From: Hyphococcus sp.
GTDB lineage: Bacteria > Pseudomonadota > Alphaproteobacteria > Caulobacterales > Parvularculaceae
Assembly (NCBI GenBank): GCA_028289605.1
Contig: JANQON010000004.1
Coordinates: 1 to 64,000, forward strand
DNA: 64,000 bases
Direction of reading: 5' to 3'
The notes below the pieces were generated by a model. It searched no databases and was not told the origin of the DNA. It saw only the letters and a program-made list of their open reading frames with translations. Position numbers and translations under genes: made by a program. This document shows positions 50,924 through 60,911 of this stretch, in pieces; within the stretch, counting starts at the first letter, position 1; every line of letters begins with the position of its first letter.

Positions 50924-52384
50924 ATGACGGAAGGCGTTGTATTTCTCGGCAAAGGCGATTCGCCGCAGCATTTACAACTGAAATACGCCAATCGTCACGG
51001 CCTCATATCAGGGGCCACGGGCACCGGCAAAACAGTGACGCTGCAGATCATCGCCGAGGGACTGTCAGCCGCAGGCGTGCCGGTCTTTGTCGCGGACGTC
51101 AAAGGCGACTTATCCGGCGTTTCCCAGCCTGTGAAGATGAAGGACTTTTTGACCGCGCGCGCCGAAACCATTGGCCTCGACCCCTATGAGCCGAAGGGGT
51201 TTCCAGTGCGCTTCTGGGATCTGTTCGGCGAACAGGGGCACCCGATCCGGGCGACGGTTACGGAGATGGGCCCGCTCCTCTTGGCGCGCCTGCTCGGCCT
51301 TAACGACACCCAGGAAGGCATTCTCACCCTTGCCTTTCGCCTGGCCGACGATGAGGGCCTGTTGCTGCTCGATTTGAAAGATCTTCGCGCGCTGCTCGTT
51401 GAAGTCGCCAACCGCCGCAAGGAACTCTCCGCGGAATATGGTCATGTCTCGACCGCGAGCGTCGGGGCGATCCAGCGTCGTTTGCTGGCGCTGGAGGAGC
51501 AAGGCGCGGAACACTTCTTCGGAGAACCGGCGCTTGAGATCGAGCAGTTTCTCGACCGCACCGACGACGGCGCCGGCGTTATCAATGTTCTTGCGGCGGA
51601 TAAACTGATGCAGACGCCGAAGCTCTACGCAACATTTCTGCTGTGGATGCTTTCGGAGCTCTTTGAGGAACTGCCCGAGATCGGCGATCCGGACAAACCG
51701 CGGCTCGTTTTCTTTTTTGATGAAGCCCATTTGCTTTTCGACGAGGCGCCGAAAGCGCTTTTGGAGAAGGTCGAACAGGTGGTCCGCCTCATCCGCTCAA
51801 AAGGGGTCGGTGTCTTTTTCGTGACCCAGAACCCGCTCGACGTGCCCGACTCGGTGTCGAGCCAACTCGGCAATCGCATCCAGCACGCGCTGCGCGCTTA
51901 TACGCCGCGCGAACGTAAGGTCGTCAAAGCTGCGGCGGACACGTTTCGCCCCAATCCTGAATTTAAAACACTCGACGTCATCACCGAGCTCGGCATCGGC
52001 GAGGCCCTGGTGTCGACCCTTGTCGCTAAAGGCAAGCCGGGCGTGGTTCAGCGCACGCTCATTCGTCCGCCGTCCTCGCGCATGGGCCCCGTTACAAAAA
52101 CGGAACGCAAGAGCATCCTTGCCCAGTCCGATGTGGGCGCGAAATACGATGAGCCCGTAGACAGGGAATCCGCCTACGAAATATTGCAGGAGCGCGCCGA
52201 ACGTCGCGCCCAAGAAGCTGAAGAAGCACGCGCCCAGGAACAGCGCCGGAAGGCAACCAAAGCGCGCGCGCCGAGACGTCGATCGAACCGGCAGAGCGTC
52301 GGCGAGGCGGCCATGAAAACAGCGGCCCGCACCCTCGCCAAGGAGTTGGTCCGCGGCCTTCTCGGCTCCCTGCGCCGCCGCTGA
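50924..52384 (+). CDS. HerA-like ATPase, DUF853 family
   Basis: A 486-residue ATPase. Walker A is GATGTGKT at 30-37; Walker B is in [16 protein letters not shown]; the segment ending [12 protein letters not shown] is typical of HerA/FtsK-type pumps. The family, DUF853, is known as helicase HerA-like. A charged C-terminal extension ([14 protein letters not shown]-type, then Arg-rich) could bind DNA. It is the first gene of a unit, three bases before the CPBP protease. No NurA nuclease is nearby, so the partner is unknown. Confidence 0.9.
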   Translation: MTEGVVFLGKGDSPQHLQLKYANRHGLISGATGTGKTVTLQIIAEGLSAAGVPVFVADVKGDLSGVSQPVKMKDFLTARAETIGLDPYEPKGFPVRFWDLFGEQGHPIRATVTEMGPLLLARLLGLNDTQEGILTLAFRLADDEGLLLLDLKDLRALLVEVANRRKELSAEYGHVSTASVGAIQRRLLALEEQGAEHFFGEPALEIEQFLDRTDDGAGVINVLAADKLMQTPKLYATFLLWMLSELFEELPEIGDPDKPRLVFFFDEAHLLFDEAPKALLEKVEQVVRLIRSKGVGVFFVTQNPLDVPDSVSSQLGNRIQHALRAYTPRERKVVKAAADTFRPNPEFKTLDVITELGIGEALVSTLVAKGKPGVVQRTLIRPPSSRMGPVTKTERKSILAQSDVGAKYDEPVDRESAYEILQERAERRAQEAEEARAQEQRRKATKARAPRRRSNRQSVGEAAMKTAARTLAKELVRGLLGSLRRR

Positions 52385-52387
52385 TCC

Positions 52388-53005
52388 ATGAGCGACGCCC
52401 CGGAAGACCAACCGAAAACGTTCTTCCTCGCGCTCGCCGGCACGGCAATGCTTGGGGTCATCGCCTATATTCTGTCCCTGCCGCTGCAAACCCCGCTTGG
52501 GACGCAGTTTGAATGGTCCCTCGCCGATGCTGCAATCGGCGCCGTCGCGACCGCGCCGCCGGCGGCGTTTCTCTGGTGGTTTATGAAAACCGACCTGCCC
52601 GCCCTTGCGGAGTTTCGCCGCGCGCAGACGGAGTTTTTCGCCAATATCGGGTTTGAGTTCACGCCGCCTCGGATCATGATCATGGCGCTGTTCGCCGGCG
52701 TTTTCGAAGAAGCCCTGTTTCGCGGCGTGATCCAGACCGCGTTCGCGTCTGTTACGCCGACCGCCATCGCCATTATTCTCGCCGCCGCCCTCTTTGGCGT
52801 CGTGCATTGGCGCACATGGCTGTACGCACTCATCGCCGGCCTGTTGGGGGCCTGGCTGGGCGCGCTCTTTGCGCTCACCGGAAATCTCCTGACGCCGATG
52901 ATAACCCACGCGCTTTATGACGTGGTCGCGTTTTTTGTGACCGTCCGGGCGATTAACGATTGGAGAGCCGATAAAATGCGCGCGCGCGACACTACCGGGA
53001 ATTAA
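52388..53005 (+). CDS. CPBP-family intramembrane metalloprotease
   Basis: A 205-residue membrane protein. The CPBP motifs are present: FEEALFRGVI with Glu107, Glu108 and Arg112, FGVVHW, and ITHALYDV. Several hydrophobic segments place them in the membrane. The family includes CAAX-type proteases and bacteriocin immunity proteins. It starts three bases after the HerA-like gene and is probably cotranscribed with it. Confidence 0.9.
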   Translation: MSDAPEDQPKTFFLALAGTAMLGVIAYILSLPLQTPLGTQFEWSLADAAIGAVATAPPAAFLWWFMKTDLPALAEFRRAQTEFFANIGFEFTPPRIMIMALFAGVFEEALFRGVIQTAFASVTPTAIAIILAAALFGVVHWRTWLYALIAGLLGAWLGALFALTGNLLTPMITHALYDVVAFFVTVRAINDWRADKMRARDTTGN

Positions 53006-53034
53006 CGCTCGGCCGCGACATAATCGATCGCACC

Positions 53035-54585
53035 ATGGTAGCATTATCGCGCCGTCCGGAGTCGATCCTCGTGACCTGTAATCGTTTGCTGATCGCCGCT
53101 TGTCTCAGCGCCCTCGCCGCGTGTTCGGAAGAAACCCCGCCGCCGCCGCCCGGCAACGTCGCGCCGGTCTTTTCATCTGCGGCGACGGCCAATGCGGCGG
53201 AAGACTCCGCCGGCGCCGTCTATACGGCGACAGCGACTGACGCGGACGGCGACGCCATATCGTTTTCCATCGCCGGGGGCGCTGACGCGTCCCTCTTCGC
53301 CATCACCAATGACGGCGCGCTGTCCTTTTCCGACGCGCCGAATTTTGAGCGGCCTCGGGACGCAGGCCGCGACAATGTCTATGACGTCACCATCCGCGCC
53401 AGCGACAGCTTCGCGCAGAGCGTCGATCTCGCTTTGCAGCTGACGGTCACCGATCTCGACAACGAACCCTATCAACTGACGCGCGTGGCGACCGGCGTCG
53501 CGGCGCCGCTGTTCCTCATTGGCCGGCCCGGCGAGAATGATGTGTTCATTGCGGAACGCGAAGGCGTCATCCGCCTTTTCGATCCGGCAACCGGCGTCGT
53601 CGGCGCGACCCCGTTTCTGGACATTTCGGCTGATGTCGGGACGGCTGGTGAAGGCGGTCTTCTCGGGCTTGCCCCGGCGCCGGACTATGAGACGAGCGGT
53701 GAATTCTATGTCCACATCACCAATAATGTGGGCGACACGGAAATACGGCGCTATACGCGCTTCACATTTGCGCCCAACGCGGCGGATCCGGCAAGCGAAG
53801 AGCTCATCCTCACCGTCGCGCAGCCCGCGGACAACCACAATGGCGGCTGGATCGGTTTCGGCGCCGACAATCTTCTCTACATCGCTCTTGGCGACGGCGG
53901 CGGTTCTGGAGATCCCTTTAACAACGGCCAGGACAACAACACGCTTCTCGGCGCCATCCTCAGGATCGATCCGACAACGGACGGCTTTCCCACCAATGCG
54001 TCTCGCAATTATGCGATACCGCCGGGCAATCCGTTTGCATCCAGTTCGGGCGCCGATGAGATATGGGCGTTCGGATTGCGAAATCCTTATCGGTCGAGCT
54101 TCGATCGCGACACGGGCGATCTCTATATCGGTGATGTCGGACAAGGCGACATCGAGGAAATTGATCTTGTGCCGGACGGCGACAATAGCGGGCTCAACTT
54201 CGGCTGGCCCCGGCGCGAGGGTACCCAGCGCGAGCAGGGATCGGATTCACCGAACTTCACCAATCCCGTGACCGAATACGCCCATGGAAGCGGTCCCCGC
54301 GAGGGTAATTCCGTGAACGGCGGTTACGTCTATCGCGGTCCCATCGCTGCGCTTCAGGGACGGTATTTCTTTTCCGATTTCATCTCGAACAATGTCTGGT
54401 CGATCCCGGTATCGGAGTTCAGTCAGGGCGACACGATTTCGTCGGACGACTTCATCATCGAAACCGACGTGTTGACCCCCGACGCAGGCGCCCTCGACAG
54501 CATGGTCGGCTTCGGCGAAGACAATGACGGCAATCTTTATATTTTGACGATTGGCGGCGATATTTTCCGGATTGATCCGGCTTGA
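53035..54585 (+). CDS. Lipoprotein PQQ-type sugar dehydrogenase with N-terminal cadherin-like domain
   Basis: A 516-residue protein. A lipobox (LAACSE) near residue 29 makes it a lipoprotein. A Pro-rich stretch leads to a cadherin-like domain (about 45-145; TATDADGDAISFSIAGG). A six-bladed propeller (about 155-516) resembles soluble glucose dehydrogenase/Hedgehog-interacting-like PQQ proteins: GGLLGLAPAPDY, DNHNGGWIGFG (His-x-Asn type catalytic area), EIWAFGLRNPYRSSFD and GYVYRGP. It probably oxidises sugars or aldoses with PQQ in the periplasm. PQQ synthesis genes are not in this window. Confidence 0.85.
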   Translation: MVALSRRPESILVTCNRLLIAACLSALAACSEETPPPPPGNVAPVFSSAATANAAEDSAGAVYTATATDADGDAISFSIAGGADASLFAITNDGALSFSDAPNFERPRDAGRDNVYDVTIRASDSFAQSVDLALQLTVTDLDNEPYQLTRVATGVAAPLFLIGRPGENDVFIAEREGVIRLFDPATGVVGATPFLDISADVGTAGEGGLLGLAPAPDYETSGEFYVHITNNVGDTEIRRYTRFTFAPNAADPASEELILTVAQPADNHNGGWIGFGADNLLYIALGDGGGSGDPFNNGQDNNTLLGAILRIDPTTDGFPTNASRNYAIPPGNPFASSSGADEIWAFGLRNPYRSSFDRDTGDLYIGDVGQGDIEEIDLVPDGDNSGLNFGWPRREGTQREQGSDSPNFTNPVTEYAHGSGPREGNSVNGGYVYRGPIAALQGRYFFSDFISNNVWSIPVSEFSQGDTISSDDFIIETDVLTPDAGALDSMVGFGEDNDGNLYILTIGGDIFRIDPA

Positions 54586-54712
54586 GGCCGAACTGGAAAC
54601 ACTCCCGCTCTTTCCGGCGCCCGCGCGCGAAGGCGCGCTAATTTAAGAAAGATGGCATTCGCGATCGGGCCGGAATCTCTTTAAGCTTGCGCCGTAGCAT
54701 GTTGCAGGAGAT

Positions 54713-54728
54713 CCCGACTTTCGTCGGG
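54713..54728. repeat. REP-like palindrome
   Basis: CCCGACTTTCGTCGGG, a 6-bp stem with a TTTC-type loop, is preceded by GAT and followed by ATGAGCGG. The same core and tail occur at 39928-40093, so this is another copy of the intergenic family. It lies in the 202-base gap between the sugar dehydrogenase and NUDIX genes. Confidence 0.65.
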
Positions 54729-54787
54729 ATGAGCGGCGTCACTGTTTACCGGTTAAGGTTTCCGCAACACGGCGCGCATCAGAGAAC

Positions 54788-55570
54788 CTAACTCCGAAAC
54801 GCCGTCTCAAGCGACTCCTCGGTCACCGGATAACCCATGTCGTCCGGAATGGTGAGAACAACGCCGTGTTCGCGCTCGGCGATTTCCGGAATAATTGTGT
54901 CAATCCGTCGGCGCGCCGCGAAATCAATCACGGCGTCTGCGTTGTCGCTCACCCCAAGCAACTCGACATTGCGCCGCGTCGGATAGATCATTTTCCGCTT
55001 GCCATTATCGCAGTCGTTAAGCGCCGCATTCGGAGATGTCCAAATAACTTCAGTCGCTTCGTTACCGTCTTCGCGCGCTTCTTGCGCGGCCGGCGCCTTC
55101 GCCGCAAAAAACCAAGTGTGATATCGCCGATGAGACGCGCCCGCGGGCGGCTCCCAGCGGGCGTAGAGGCAAAGCGCGTCCAGGGCGAGACGCAATCCCT
55201 GCTCGCGCGCAAGCTCCAAAAACAAGGCGTCATCCCCTTCGACGCGCGCGCGCCAATCCTGCAGCATCGCAACCGCATCGCCGGAGAGCATCTCGTCGTC
55301 CCTTCGCGCCAACAAAATGCCCGCTTCCTCGAACGCCTCGCGGATTGATGCGATCCGCGCCGGCGCTTCTTCGGCCGGAAACGATCCGAACCCGTCGCAA
55401 TGCTCGGCCCATCCATCATGACTGTCGCCGGGATCGATGCGGCCGCCTGGAAAGACAAGAGCGCCGCCTGCAAAAGGCGTATCGGCGTGGCGCTCGATCA
55501 TCAGGACTTCCAATGAGGGCTCATCACGCAAGATCAAAATTGTTGCGGCGGGAATAGGAGCGTCAGTCAA
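54788..55570 (-). CDS. NUDIX hydrolase
   Basis: A 260-residue protein, starting at a TTG at 55570 that overlaps the stop of the membrane gene upstream by eight bases. VFPGGRIDPGDS opens the NUDIX box and REAFEEAG closes it, with about 30 extra residues between, as in NUDT19-like or coenzyme A-type hydrolases. It should hydrolyse nucleoside diphosphate-linked compounds. The C-terminal half is not a recognised domain. Confidence 0.85.
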   Translation of the reverse strand: MTDAPIPAATILILRDEPSLEVLMIERHADTPFAGGALVFPGGRIDPGDSHDGWAEHCDGFGSFPAEEAPARIASIREAFEEAGILLARRDDEMLSGDAVAMLQDWRARVEGDDALFLELAREQGLRLALDALCLYARWEPPAGASHRRYHTWFFAAKAPAAQEAREDGNEATEVIWTSPNAALNDCDNGKRKMIYPTRRNVELLGVSDNADAVIDFAARRRIDTIIPEIAEREHGVVLTIPDDMGYPVTEESLETAFRS

Positions 55571-55955
55571 AGAGCGTTTCTTTCGAGGGCGGCTGCGGAA
55601 ATGCGGATTTCGCCTTCAATAGCCAGACCGCAAGCCAGCCGCCAGCGCCGGTTGCAGCCGCTGATGCGGGCCACAGCCAGAGCGGCAGCGAAAAGGTCAT
55701 GAGTGTGATGCCCGCAGCAAAGAAGATGGTTCCCGCGCCGAGCCAACCCAGCGGCGCCCAGCGCCGTCCGATCGCCAGCGCCAGCGCCGCCGCGGTAAAA
55801 GCGCCGACGCCCCAGCCGATTACGAGGCCGGCCTGTTCGGCGCTGGTGACCGCCTCGCCCGGCGCGGCGCCCCCGCCAACTGCGCCTTCAACGAACTTCG
55901 CGATGGCAAGCCCGGCGATAGTGGCGACAATGACGGCGAAGAGATTGCGGAGCAT
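55563..55955 (-). CDS. Small membrane protein
   Basis: About 130 residues from the ATG at 55955. Four hydrophobic segments are visible (LFAVIVATIAGLAIAKFV; GLVIGWGVGAFTAAALALAI; GWLGAGTIFFAAGITLMTF; WLWPASAAATGAGGWLAVWL). No family recognised. The gene lies between purL-bolA (22 bases upstream) and the NUDIX gene, which overlaps its stop. In many alphaproteobacteria a glutaredoxin gene follows bolA; here this protein is in its place. Confidence 0.65.
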   Translation of the reverse strand: MLRNLFAVIVATIAGLAIAKFVEGAVGGGAAPGEAVTSAEQAGLVIGWGVGAFTAAALALAIGRRWAPLGWLGAGTIFFAAGITLMTFSLPLWLWPASAAATGAGGWLAVWLLKAKSAFPQPPSKETLFD

Positions 55956-55977
55956 GGGCTTCAGGCCTTGCGGCTGC

Positions 55978-56211
55978 TCATTCCCGCGCCTCTGTCTCCA
56001 ACGCCAGCGCATGCAGTTCCCCGCCCATGCGGCCTTTCAATGCTCTGTACACCAATTGATGCTGCTGGACGCGGGTCTTGCCGTTGAACGCCGATGAGAC
56101 GATCCGGGCGCGATAATGGTCGCCGTCGCCGGCGAGGTCTTCGATCTCAATCTCAGCGTCCGGCATGGCTTCCAGGATCATGGATTTGATGTCGTCGGCG
56201 GCCATCGGCAT
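55978..56211 (-). CDS. Possible internal BolA-family product
   Basis: If translation starts at the ATG at 56211 (or 56205), the product is a 77-residue BolA/IbaG-type protein, the normal free size. GAAGGAA lies six bases upstream of that ATG. BolA-like proteins bind iron-sulfur clusters together with monothiol glutaredoxins. The same bases are in frame with PurL, so both a free BolA and a fusion could be produced. Which is made cannot be told from the sequence. Confidence 0.55.
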   Translation of the reverse strand: MPMAADDIKSMILEAMPDAEIEIEDLAGDGDHYRARIVSSAFNGKTRVQQHQLVYRALKGRMGGELHALALETEARE

Positions 56212-58710
56212 GGGCTGTTCCTTCGCTATGTCGGCATTCATGTAGTCTCTGAGACGGGACTCAAAAAGATCAGACAAATCAAGCAGCGCGATCACATCCG
56301 TCCCGTCAAGGATTACGTCAGGGCCGCCGAACCGGCCAAGGCGCGAGGCCTGGACGCCGGCCATCGCCGCCTTGAGCAGCAGCGTATCGGCGGCGGCGGG
56401 CGCGGCGGCGACGAGATAGCGTCCCTGATCTTCGCCAAACCAGAACGCCGCCTTGCGTTGTTTCACCGGCGTGGCGAGGTTAAGCCCGCGGCCCGCGGCG
56501 AGGGCCATCTCGGCGGCGGCAACGAGCAACCCGCCGTCGGACACATCGTGACACGCCGTCACCAGACCCTCATCAATCAGCTTGCGAACAAGCTCCCCGT
56601 TCTTGCGTTCCGCTTCAAGATCGACCGGCGGCGGCGCGCCCTCGACAACGCCAAACAAGTCGCGCAGGTAAATCGACTGCCCGAGCCAGCCCCTGGTGAC
56701 GCCGATGGCGATCAGCTCTTCGCCGGCCTCGGCTCCCCCGACGCGCACGGCTTTGGTGGCGTCTTCGATGACGCCGACGCCGCCGATGGCCGGGGTCGGC
56801 GGAATCGCCTGGCCGTTGGTCTCGTTATAGAGTGACACGTTGCCGGAAACGACCGGATAGGAAAGCGTTTCACACGCTTCCGCAACGCCTTCGATCGCGC
56901 CGACAAACTGGGCCATGATGTCAGGACGTTCGGGATTGCCGAAATTGAGACAATTGGTGATCGCAAGCGGCGCTGCGCCGACTGCGCAGATGTTGCGATA
57001 AGTTTCGGCGACCGCCTGTTTCCCGCCCATATGCGGATCGGCCTGCACATAGCGGGGGGTAACGTCAGTGGAAATCGCCAGGGCGCGATTTGTTCCGTGT
57101 ACGCGCACCACGGCCGCATCGCCGCCCGGCGTGATCACCGTGTCGCCCATGACCGTGTGATCATATTGTTCCCAGATCCAGCGCCGCGAGCAGAGATCGG
57201 GCTGTTCCATCAGGGTTGCGAGCGCAGTGATCATCGTATCGCCGCCGGGATTTTCCGCGAGATCGACGTCTTCCTCTCGGGTTTCGATGTCGGCCGCGGC
57301 GACCACGCCCGCCTCTTTCAGGTTCTCCGCCGCTTCGCGCACGGTGTCGAAAACGCCGCCGCCGGCGGTCAGGCGCGCATATATGTGCGCCTCGCCCGGC
57401 ATCGCCGACCAGCCGGCGCCGTCCACGCCGTCAAGGGAAACGATCCGGTCGGAAACGAGCGCGCCGGCGATCTGCTCGCATTCTTCCTGGGACTTCTCCG
57501 GCGCCTTCAGCGCAATCCGCACCTCACGTACGGTGACGGACGGATCTTCCAACGGCGCAGGCGCACTTGGCGCCGCAAAAGGGCGGTCGTAGTTTGGCGC
57601 ATCGTCCGCGAGCGGCTTAACCGGCATATCGGCGACCGTTTCGCCTTTGTGCTTGATAACGAGCCTGCCGTCTCTCGTCGTTTCGCCGATGACGGCGAAA
57701 TCAACGCCCCATTTTTCAAAGATCGCCCGCGCCTCGTCTTCTTTGGCGGGCTGTAGCACCATGAGCATGCGTTCCTGGGATTCAGACAGCATCATCTCAT
57801 AGGCCGTCATGCCCTCTTCGCGCTGAGGCACCTGATCGAGGTTGAGCACAAAACCGCCGCCGCCCTTGGCGGCCATTTCAACCGATGACGAGGTCAGGCC
57901 TGCTGCGCCCATGTCCTGGATTGCGATGACCGCATCGGTCGCCATAAGTTCAAGACACGCCTCCAGCAGCAATTTCTCCGTAAACGGATCGCCAACCTGA
58001 ACGGTGGGGCGTTTTTCTTCGGAAGCGTCGTCAAACTCCGCCGACGCCATGGTGGCGCCGTGAATGCCGTCGCGTCCCGTCTTGGACCCCACATAGACGA
58101 CAGGATTTCCCTCGCCCCGTGCGGCCGAATAGAAAATGCGGCCTTTACCGACAATGCCGACGGTCATGGCGTTGACGAGGATATTGCCGTTATACCCGGC
58201 GTCGAAGTTTGTCTCGCCGCCGACGGTGGGCACGCCCATGCAATTGCCGTAACCGCCGATGCCGGCGACGACGCCGGATACGAGATGACGGGTTTTGGGA
58301 TGATCCCAGTCGCCAAAGCGCAGTGCGTTCATATTGGCGACGGGACGGGCGCCCATGGTGAAGACGTCGCGCATAATCCCGCCGACCCCGGTCGCGGCGC
58401 CCTGATAGGGCTCAATAAAGGACGGGTGGTTGTGGCTCTCCATCTTGAAGACCGCCGCCAGTCCCTCCCCGATATCGATCACCCCGGCGTTCTCGCCGGG
58501 CCCCTGGATCACCCAGGGCGCCGACGTCGGCAGTTTTTTCAGATGCCGCCGGGACGACTTGTAGGAACAGTGCTCCGACCACATGACGGAAAAAATCCCC
58601 AGCTCGACGAGATTCGGCTCGCTGCCCATGTGGTCTTTAATGCGGTCGTACTCGTCAGGCTTGAGGCCGTGCTCAGCGACGATTTCAGGGGTAATCTCGG
58701 TCATTGCCAT
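55978..58710 (-). CDS. purL: PurL-BolA fusion: phosphoribosylformylglycinamidine synthase with an extra internal domain and a C-terminal BolA domain
   Basis: A 910-residue frame. Residues 1-388 and about 493-820 are PurL ([49 protein letters not shown]); PurL makes the amidine in purine synthesis. Usual alphaproteobacterial PurL is near 740 residues. Two additions explain the excess: an insert of about 100 residues (388-494), and a C-terminal BolA/IbaG-like domain of 77 residues beginning near residue 834 ([16 protein letters not shown] and [10 protein letters not shown]). There is no stop codon between PurL and BolA; an internal start with AAGGA upstream exists at 56211. In relatives purL and bolA are separate adjacent genes, so fusion by stop loss is likely. 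Confidence 0.9.
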   Translation of the reverse strand: MAMTEITPEIVAEHGLKPDEYDRIKDHMGSEPNLVELGIFSVMWSEHCSYKSSRRHLKKLPTSAPWVIQGPGENAGVIDIGEGLAAVFKMESHNHPSFIEPYQGAATGVGGIMRDVFTMGARPVANMNALRFGDWDHPKTRHLVSGVVAGIGGYGNCMGVPTVGGETNFDAGYNGNILVNAMTVGIVGKGRIFYSAARGEGNPVVYVGSKTGRDGIHGATMASAEFDDASEEKRPTVQVGDPFTEKLLLEACLELMATDAVIAIQDMGAAGLTSSSVEMAAKGGGGFVLNLDQVPQREEGMTAYEMMLSESQERMLMVLQPAKEDEARAIFEKWGVDFAVIGETTRDGRLVIKHKGETVADMPVKPLADDAPNYDRPFAAPSAPAPLEDPSVTVREVRIALKAPEKSQEECEQIAGALVSDRIVSLDGVDGAGWSAMPGEAHIYARLTAGGGVFDTVREAAENLKEAGVVAAADIETREEDVDLAENPGGDTMITALATLMEQPDLCSRRWIWEQYDHTVMGDTVITPGGDAAVVRVHGTNRALAISTDVTPRYVQADPHMGGKQAVAETYRNICAVGAAPLAITNCLNFGNPERPDIMAQFVGAIEGVAEACETLSYPVVSGNVSLYNETNGQAIPPTPAIGGVGVIEDATKAVRVGGAEAGEELIAIGVTRGWLGQSIYLRDLFGVVEGAPPPVDLEAERKNGELVRKLIDEGLVTACHDVSDGGLLVAAAEMALAAGRGLNLATPVKQRKAAFWFGEDQGRYLVAAAPAAADTLLLKAAMAGVQASRLGRFGGPDVILDGTDVIALLDLSDLFESRLRDYMNADIAKEQPMPMAADDIKSMILEAMPDAEIEIEDLAGDGDHYRARIVSSAFNGKTRVQQHQLVYRALKGRMGGELHALALETEARE

Positions 58711-58781
58711 CCGGTTTCTTAACCGCGCCTTCTTAGGCTAGGCCGTAGTCTCGCGCAAACCGCAAATCATTGGGATTCTCC

Positions 58782-59231
58782 ATGAAAAGCGCCAAGCAGA
58801 AACGAGAAGAAATCCGTCAGCAGCGGGCCCGCCGCGCCGTCAAAAAAGACAAGCGGATCCGGAAGGAGCTCGTCGAGCACCGAAAGGCGATCCTCGCCCG
58901 CGCGATCAAGGGAAGAGCCGGCGAAAAGGAACCCTTGAGCCTCGCTCCGGTGAATTACGATCTTCTGGCGGAGCGCCGGAGCTACTCAACGCCCGATTTC
59001 ATTGAGCGCGGTTATTACGAGGACCGCCCGTTCACCTGCCGCGACTGCGGCAAAAAGGAGATCTGGCGCGCGACCCAGCAAAAATGGTGGTACGAGACCG
59101 CCAAGGGCGAATGGGAAACGACAGCCGTCCGATGCCGTTCCTGCCGAAGAAAAGAACGCGAACGCAAGGCGCAAGCGCGCGCCAGCTCGGAACGCGGCCT
59201 TGCGGCAAAATCAAAGAGCGTCGGCGTTTGA
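58782..59231 (+). CDS. Zinc-ribbon domain protein
   Basis: About 149 residues from the ATG at 58782. The first 55 residues are highly basic and helical (KREEIRQQRARRAVKKDKRIRKEL). A zinc ribbon follows: FTCRDCGKKE and VRCRSCRRKER, two CxxC pairs with a WWYETAKGEWETT segment between. This is the pattern of the probable zinc-ribbon family found in bacterial genomes with unknown function; nucleic acid binding is plausible. It is divergent from purL. Confidence 0.82.
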   Translation: MKSAKQKREEIRQQRARRAVKKDKRIRKELVEHRKAILARAIKGRAGEKEPLSLAPVNYDLLAERRSYSTPDFIERGYYEDRPFTCRDCGKKEIWRATQQKWWYETAKGEWETTAVRCRSCRRKERERKAQARASSERGLAAKSKSVGV

Positions 59232-59798
59232 TGTTGGCTCGCGTTTGCTGCGCGGCAATCCGATCATGATGACGGCGAGCGCGCCAATCTCGACCACCCA
59301 GTTGAGTTTGAAGCCGAGCACGCTGTTGTTGATGAAGGCGTCCATATGATGAAAGCCGGCGGCTCTGCTGACAACGAACACCAACAACAAAGCCACGCCG
59401 GCCAAGGTCACCCACAGATCCCGCGCGTGCTTGCCGACCATCGCAACGGCGCCGGCGAAGGCCGCAAGCCCCGTGACGCCGACCATGGCGATGAACACTG
59501 TCTGCACCGCCCGGCGTCCTTCATACCAACCTTGCGCTTGAGCGAGGCACCGCCCCGCGGCCGTGAGCGCCGACTGAAGATCGAGCTGCTTATTGACGGC
59601 GAGCGCCAGCAGTAAAACCGACAATCCGATCCAGAAGGCGTTCGGTCCGGCCGGCGGATTCGCTGATTGCGAACCGGCGCCGCGCACCTGGCGAAAGGTC
59701 GCCGCCGCCGCCGCAAGGTAGACCAGGACGGTCAGCCAGCCGACAAATGTCGGGTCGCCGATGCCCGGACTCCATCGCGCCGCAATGCACTCAACCAT
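59211..59798 (-). CDS. Integral membrane protein of unknown function
   Basis: About 195 residues from the ATG at 59798; an upstream GTG at 59864 would overlap the next gene by 49 bases. Four to five hydrophobic segments (TFVGWLTVLVYLAAAAATF; NAFWIGLSVLLLALAV; TVFIAMVGVTGLAAFAG; LWVTLAGVALLLVFVV; LNWVVEIGALAVIMIG). Residues LNKQLDLQ and AGFHHMDAF lie in loops. No family recognised. Its 3' end overlaps the zinc-ribbon gene by 21 bases on the opposite strand. Confidence 0.65.
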   Translation of the reverse strand: MVECIAARWSPGIGDPTFVGWLTVLVYLAAAAATFRQVRGAGSQSANPPAGPNAFWIGLSVLLLALAVNKQLDLQSALTAAGRCLAQAQGWYEGRRAVQTVFIAMVGVTGLAAFAGAVAMVGKHARDLWVTLAGVALLLVFVVSRAAGFHHMDAFINNSVLGFKLNWVVEIGALAVIMIGLPRSKREPTSNADAL

Positions 59799-59815
59799 AG
59801 AAACGAAAATGCGGG

Positions 59816-60739
59816 CTATGTGTTGCGATAAAGATAATCCTCCGGAAGGCCGAGGCGCAGACACGCCTGAACCGCGGGACTGGACCGCAAGAGATAGCGC
59901 TCGGCGCGGCGAGCCATGCGTTCCACCACCGTGCGCTCAAGGGGGCGCAGGCCATAGCGAGGGCCGAGTCCAAGCGCCGAACGAATATCGGTCGGCACAA
60001 TGTCGATGGCGGCCCTGACCAACGTACGCTGGGCGAAATGCGCGGGCGGCGGAAATGCCGGCGCGGTGCGCATGATATCGCGAAACTCAAATACGATGTC
60101 GCTGCCTTCCAGCAGCGGCGCCCGCTCGGCGAACATTTTGCGTTGGTCGCTGAGAGACGACGGCGCGCCGACGGCGCCGTACAGCGCCGCCGCTTCGCCG
60201 CCCTCATTATAGTACAGATCGCGGTCTTTATCCGTCAGCGGCGCCGCATAGGCGCTGTAGGCTTCCAGAAATCCGAAAGCCGCCGTCGCCTGAACCCAGT
60301 TCAAGAGGTCCGGATCATTGGCCCGATAAGGCGCGCCCGAGGGAGTCACGCCGATAACCCGCTCATGCATGCGATTGACGTTGGCGATCATTTTCGTCGC
60401 CGCCTCGCGGGTTCCGTAAACCGTAATCATGGCGGCGATACCTGTGCGCTTGAGGCGCAAAACCGGATCGACGCGAAAGTTGGAATGCTCCCACACGCCG
60501 GCGCGTACGCACGGGTCCGCAAATTCCATAAAGACCGCGGCGACGCCGCCGATAAAGAGCGTGACGGGATTTTTGAAGATGCGCCACGAGACGGAGTCGG
60601 CTCCGACGAAGGACGGCGCGCCGGCGGGTTTGGAAAAGTCCGGCGCCTTGATGCGCGGATCGCTCAGGAAATCGCGCGCCGCGGCGTCCAACCGGGCCTC
60701 AGCGATATCGTGAAGGTTGGAGCGCAAACTCGCCAGCAT
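59816..60739 (-). CDS. Oxygenase MpaB-like protein (DUF2236)
   Basis: About 307 residues from the ATG at 60739. Signature elements of DUF2236 are FIGGVAAVFMEFADPCVRAGVWEHS, RLKRTGIAAMITVYGT and LLNWVQATAAFGFLEAYSAY, with conserved Arg/His positions thought to hold haem in latex-clearing and MpaB-type oxygenases. It is likely cytoplasmic or membrane-associated. The C-terminal Arg-rich part is typical. The following membrane protein on the same strand may be cotranscribed. Confidence 0.82.
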   Translation of the reverse strand: MLASLRSNLHDIAEARLDAAARDFLSDPRIKAPDFSKPAGAPSFVGADSVSWRIFKNPVTLFIGGVAAVFMEFADPCVRAGVWEHSNFRVDPVLRLKRTGIAAMITVYGTREAATKMIANVNRMHERVIGVTPSGAPYRANDPDLLNWVQATAAFGFLEAYSAYAAPLTDKDRDLYYNEGGEAAALYGAVGAPSSLSDQRKMFAERAPLLEGSDIVFEFRDIMRTAPAFPPPAHFAQRTLVRAAIDIVPTDIRSALGLGPRYGLRPLERTVVERMARRAERYLLRSSPAVQACLRLGLPEDYLYRNT

Positions 60740-60911
60740 CCGTCTACTTTCTTTGGTTTCAGTCGCGTTGTTAAGGGCCAATCGAAGCAAAAGGATGACC
60801 GTTTCACGGCATGTCGCGGCCATTCACAATTCCGGCAGGCGCAGGGCGCACTCATTGCCGCTCAGCCGAAAACAGTTCAAGAAACCGGATCTTTGAAGCA
60901 CCGGGGCGCAC

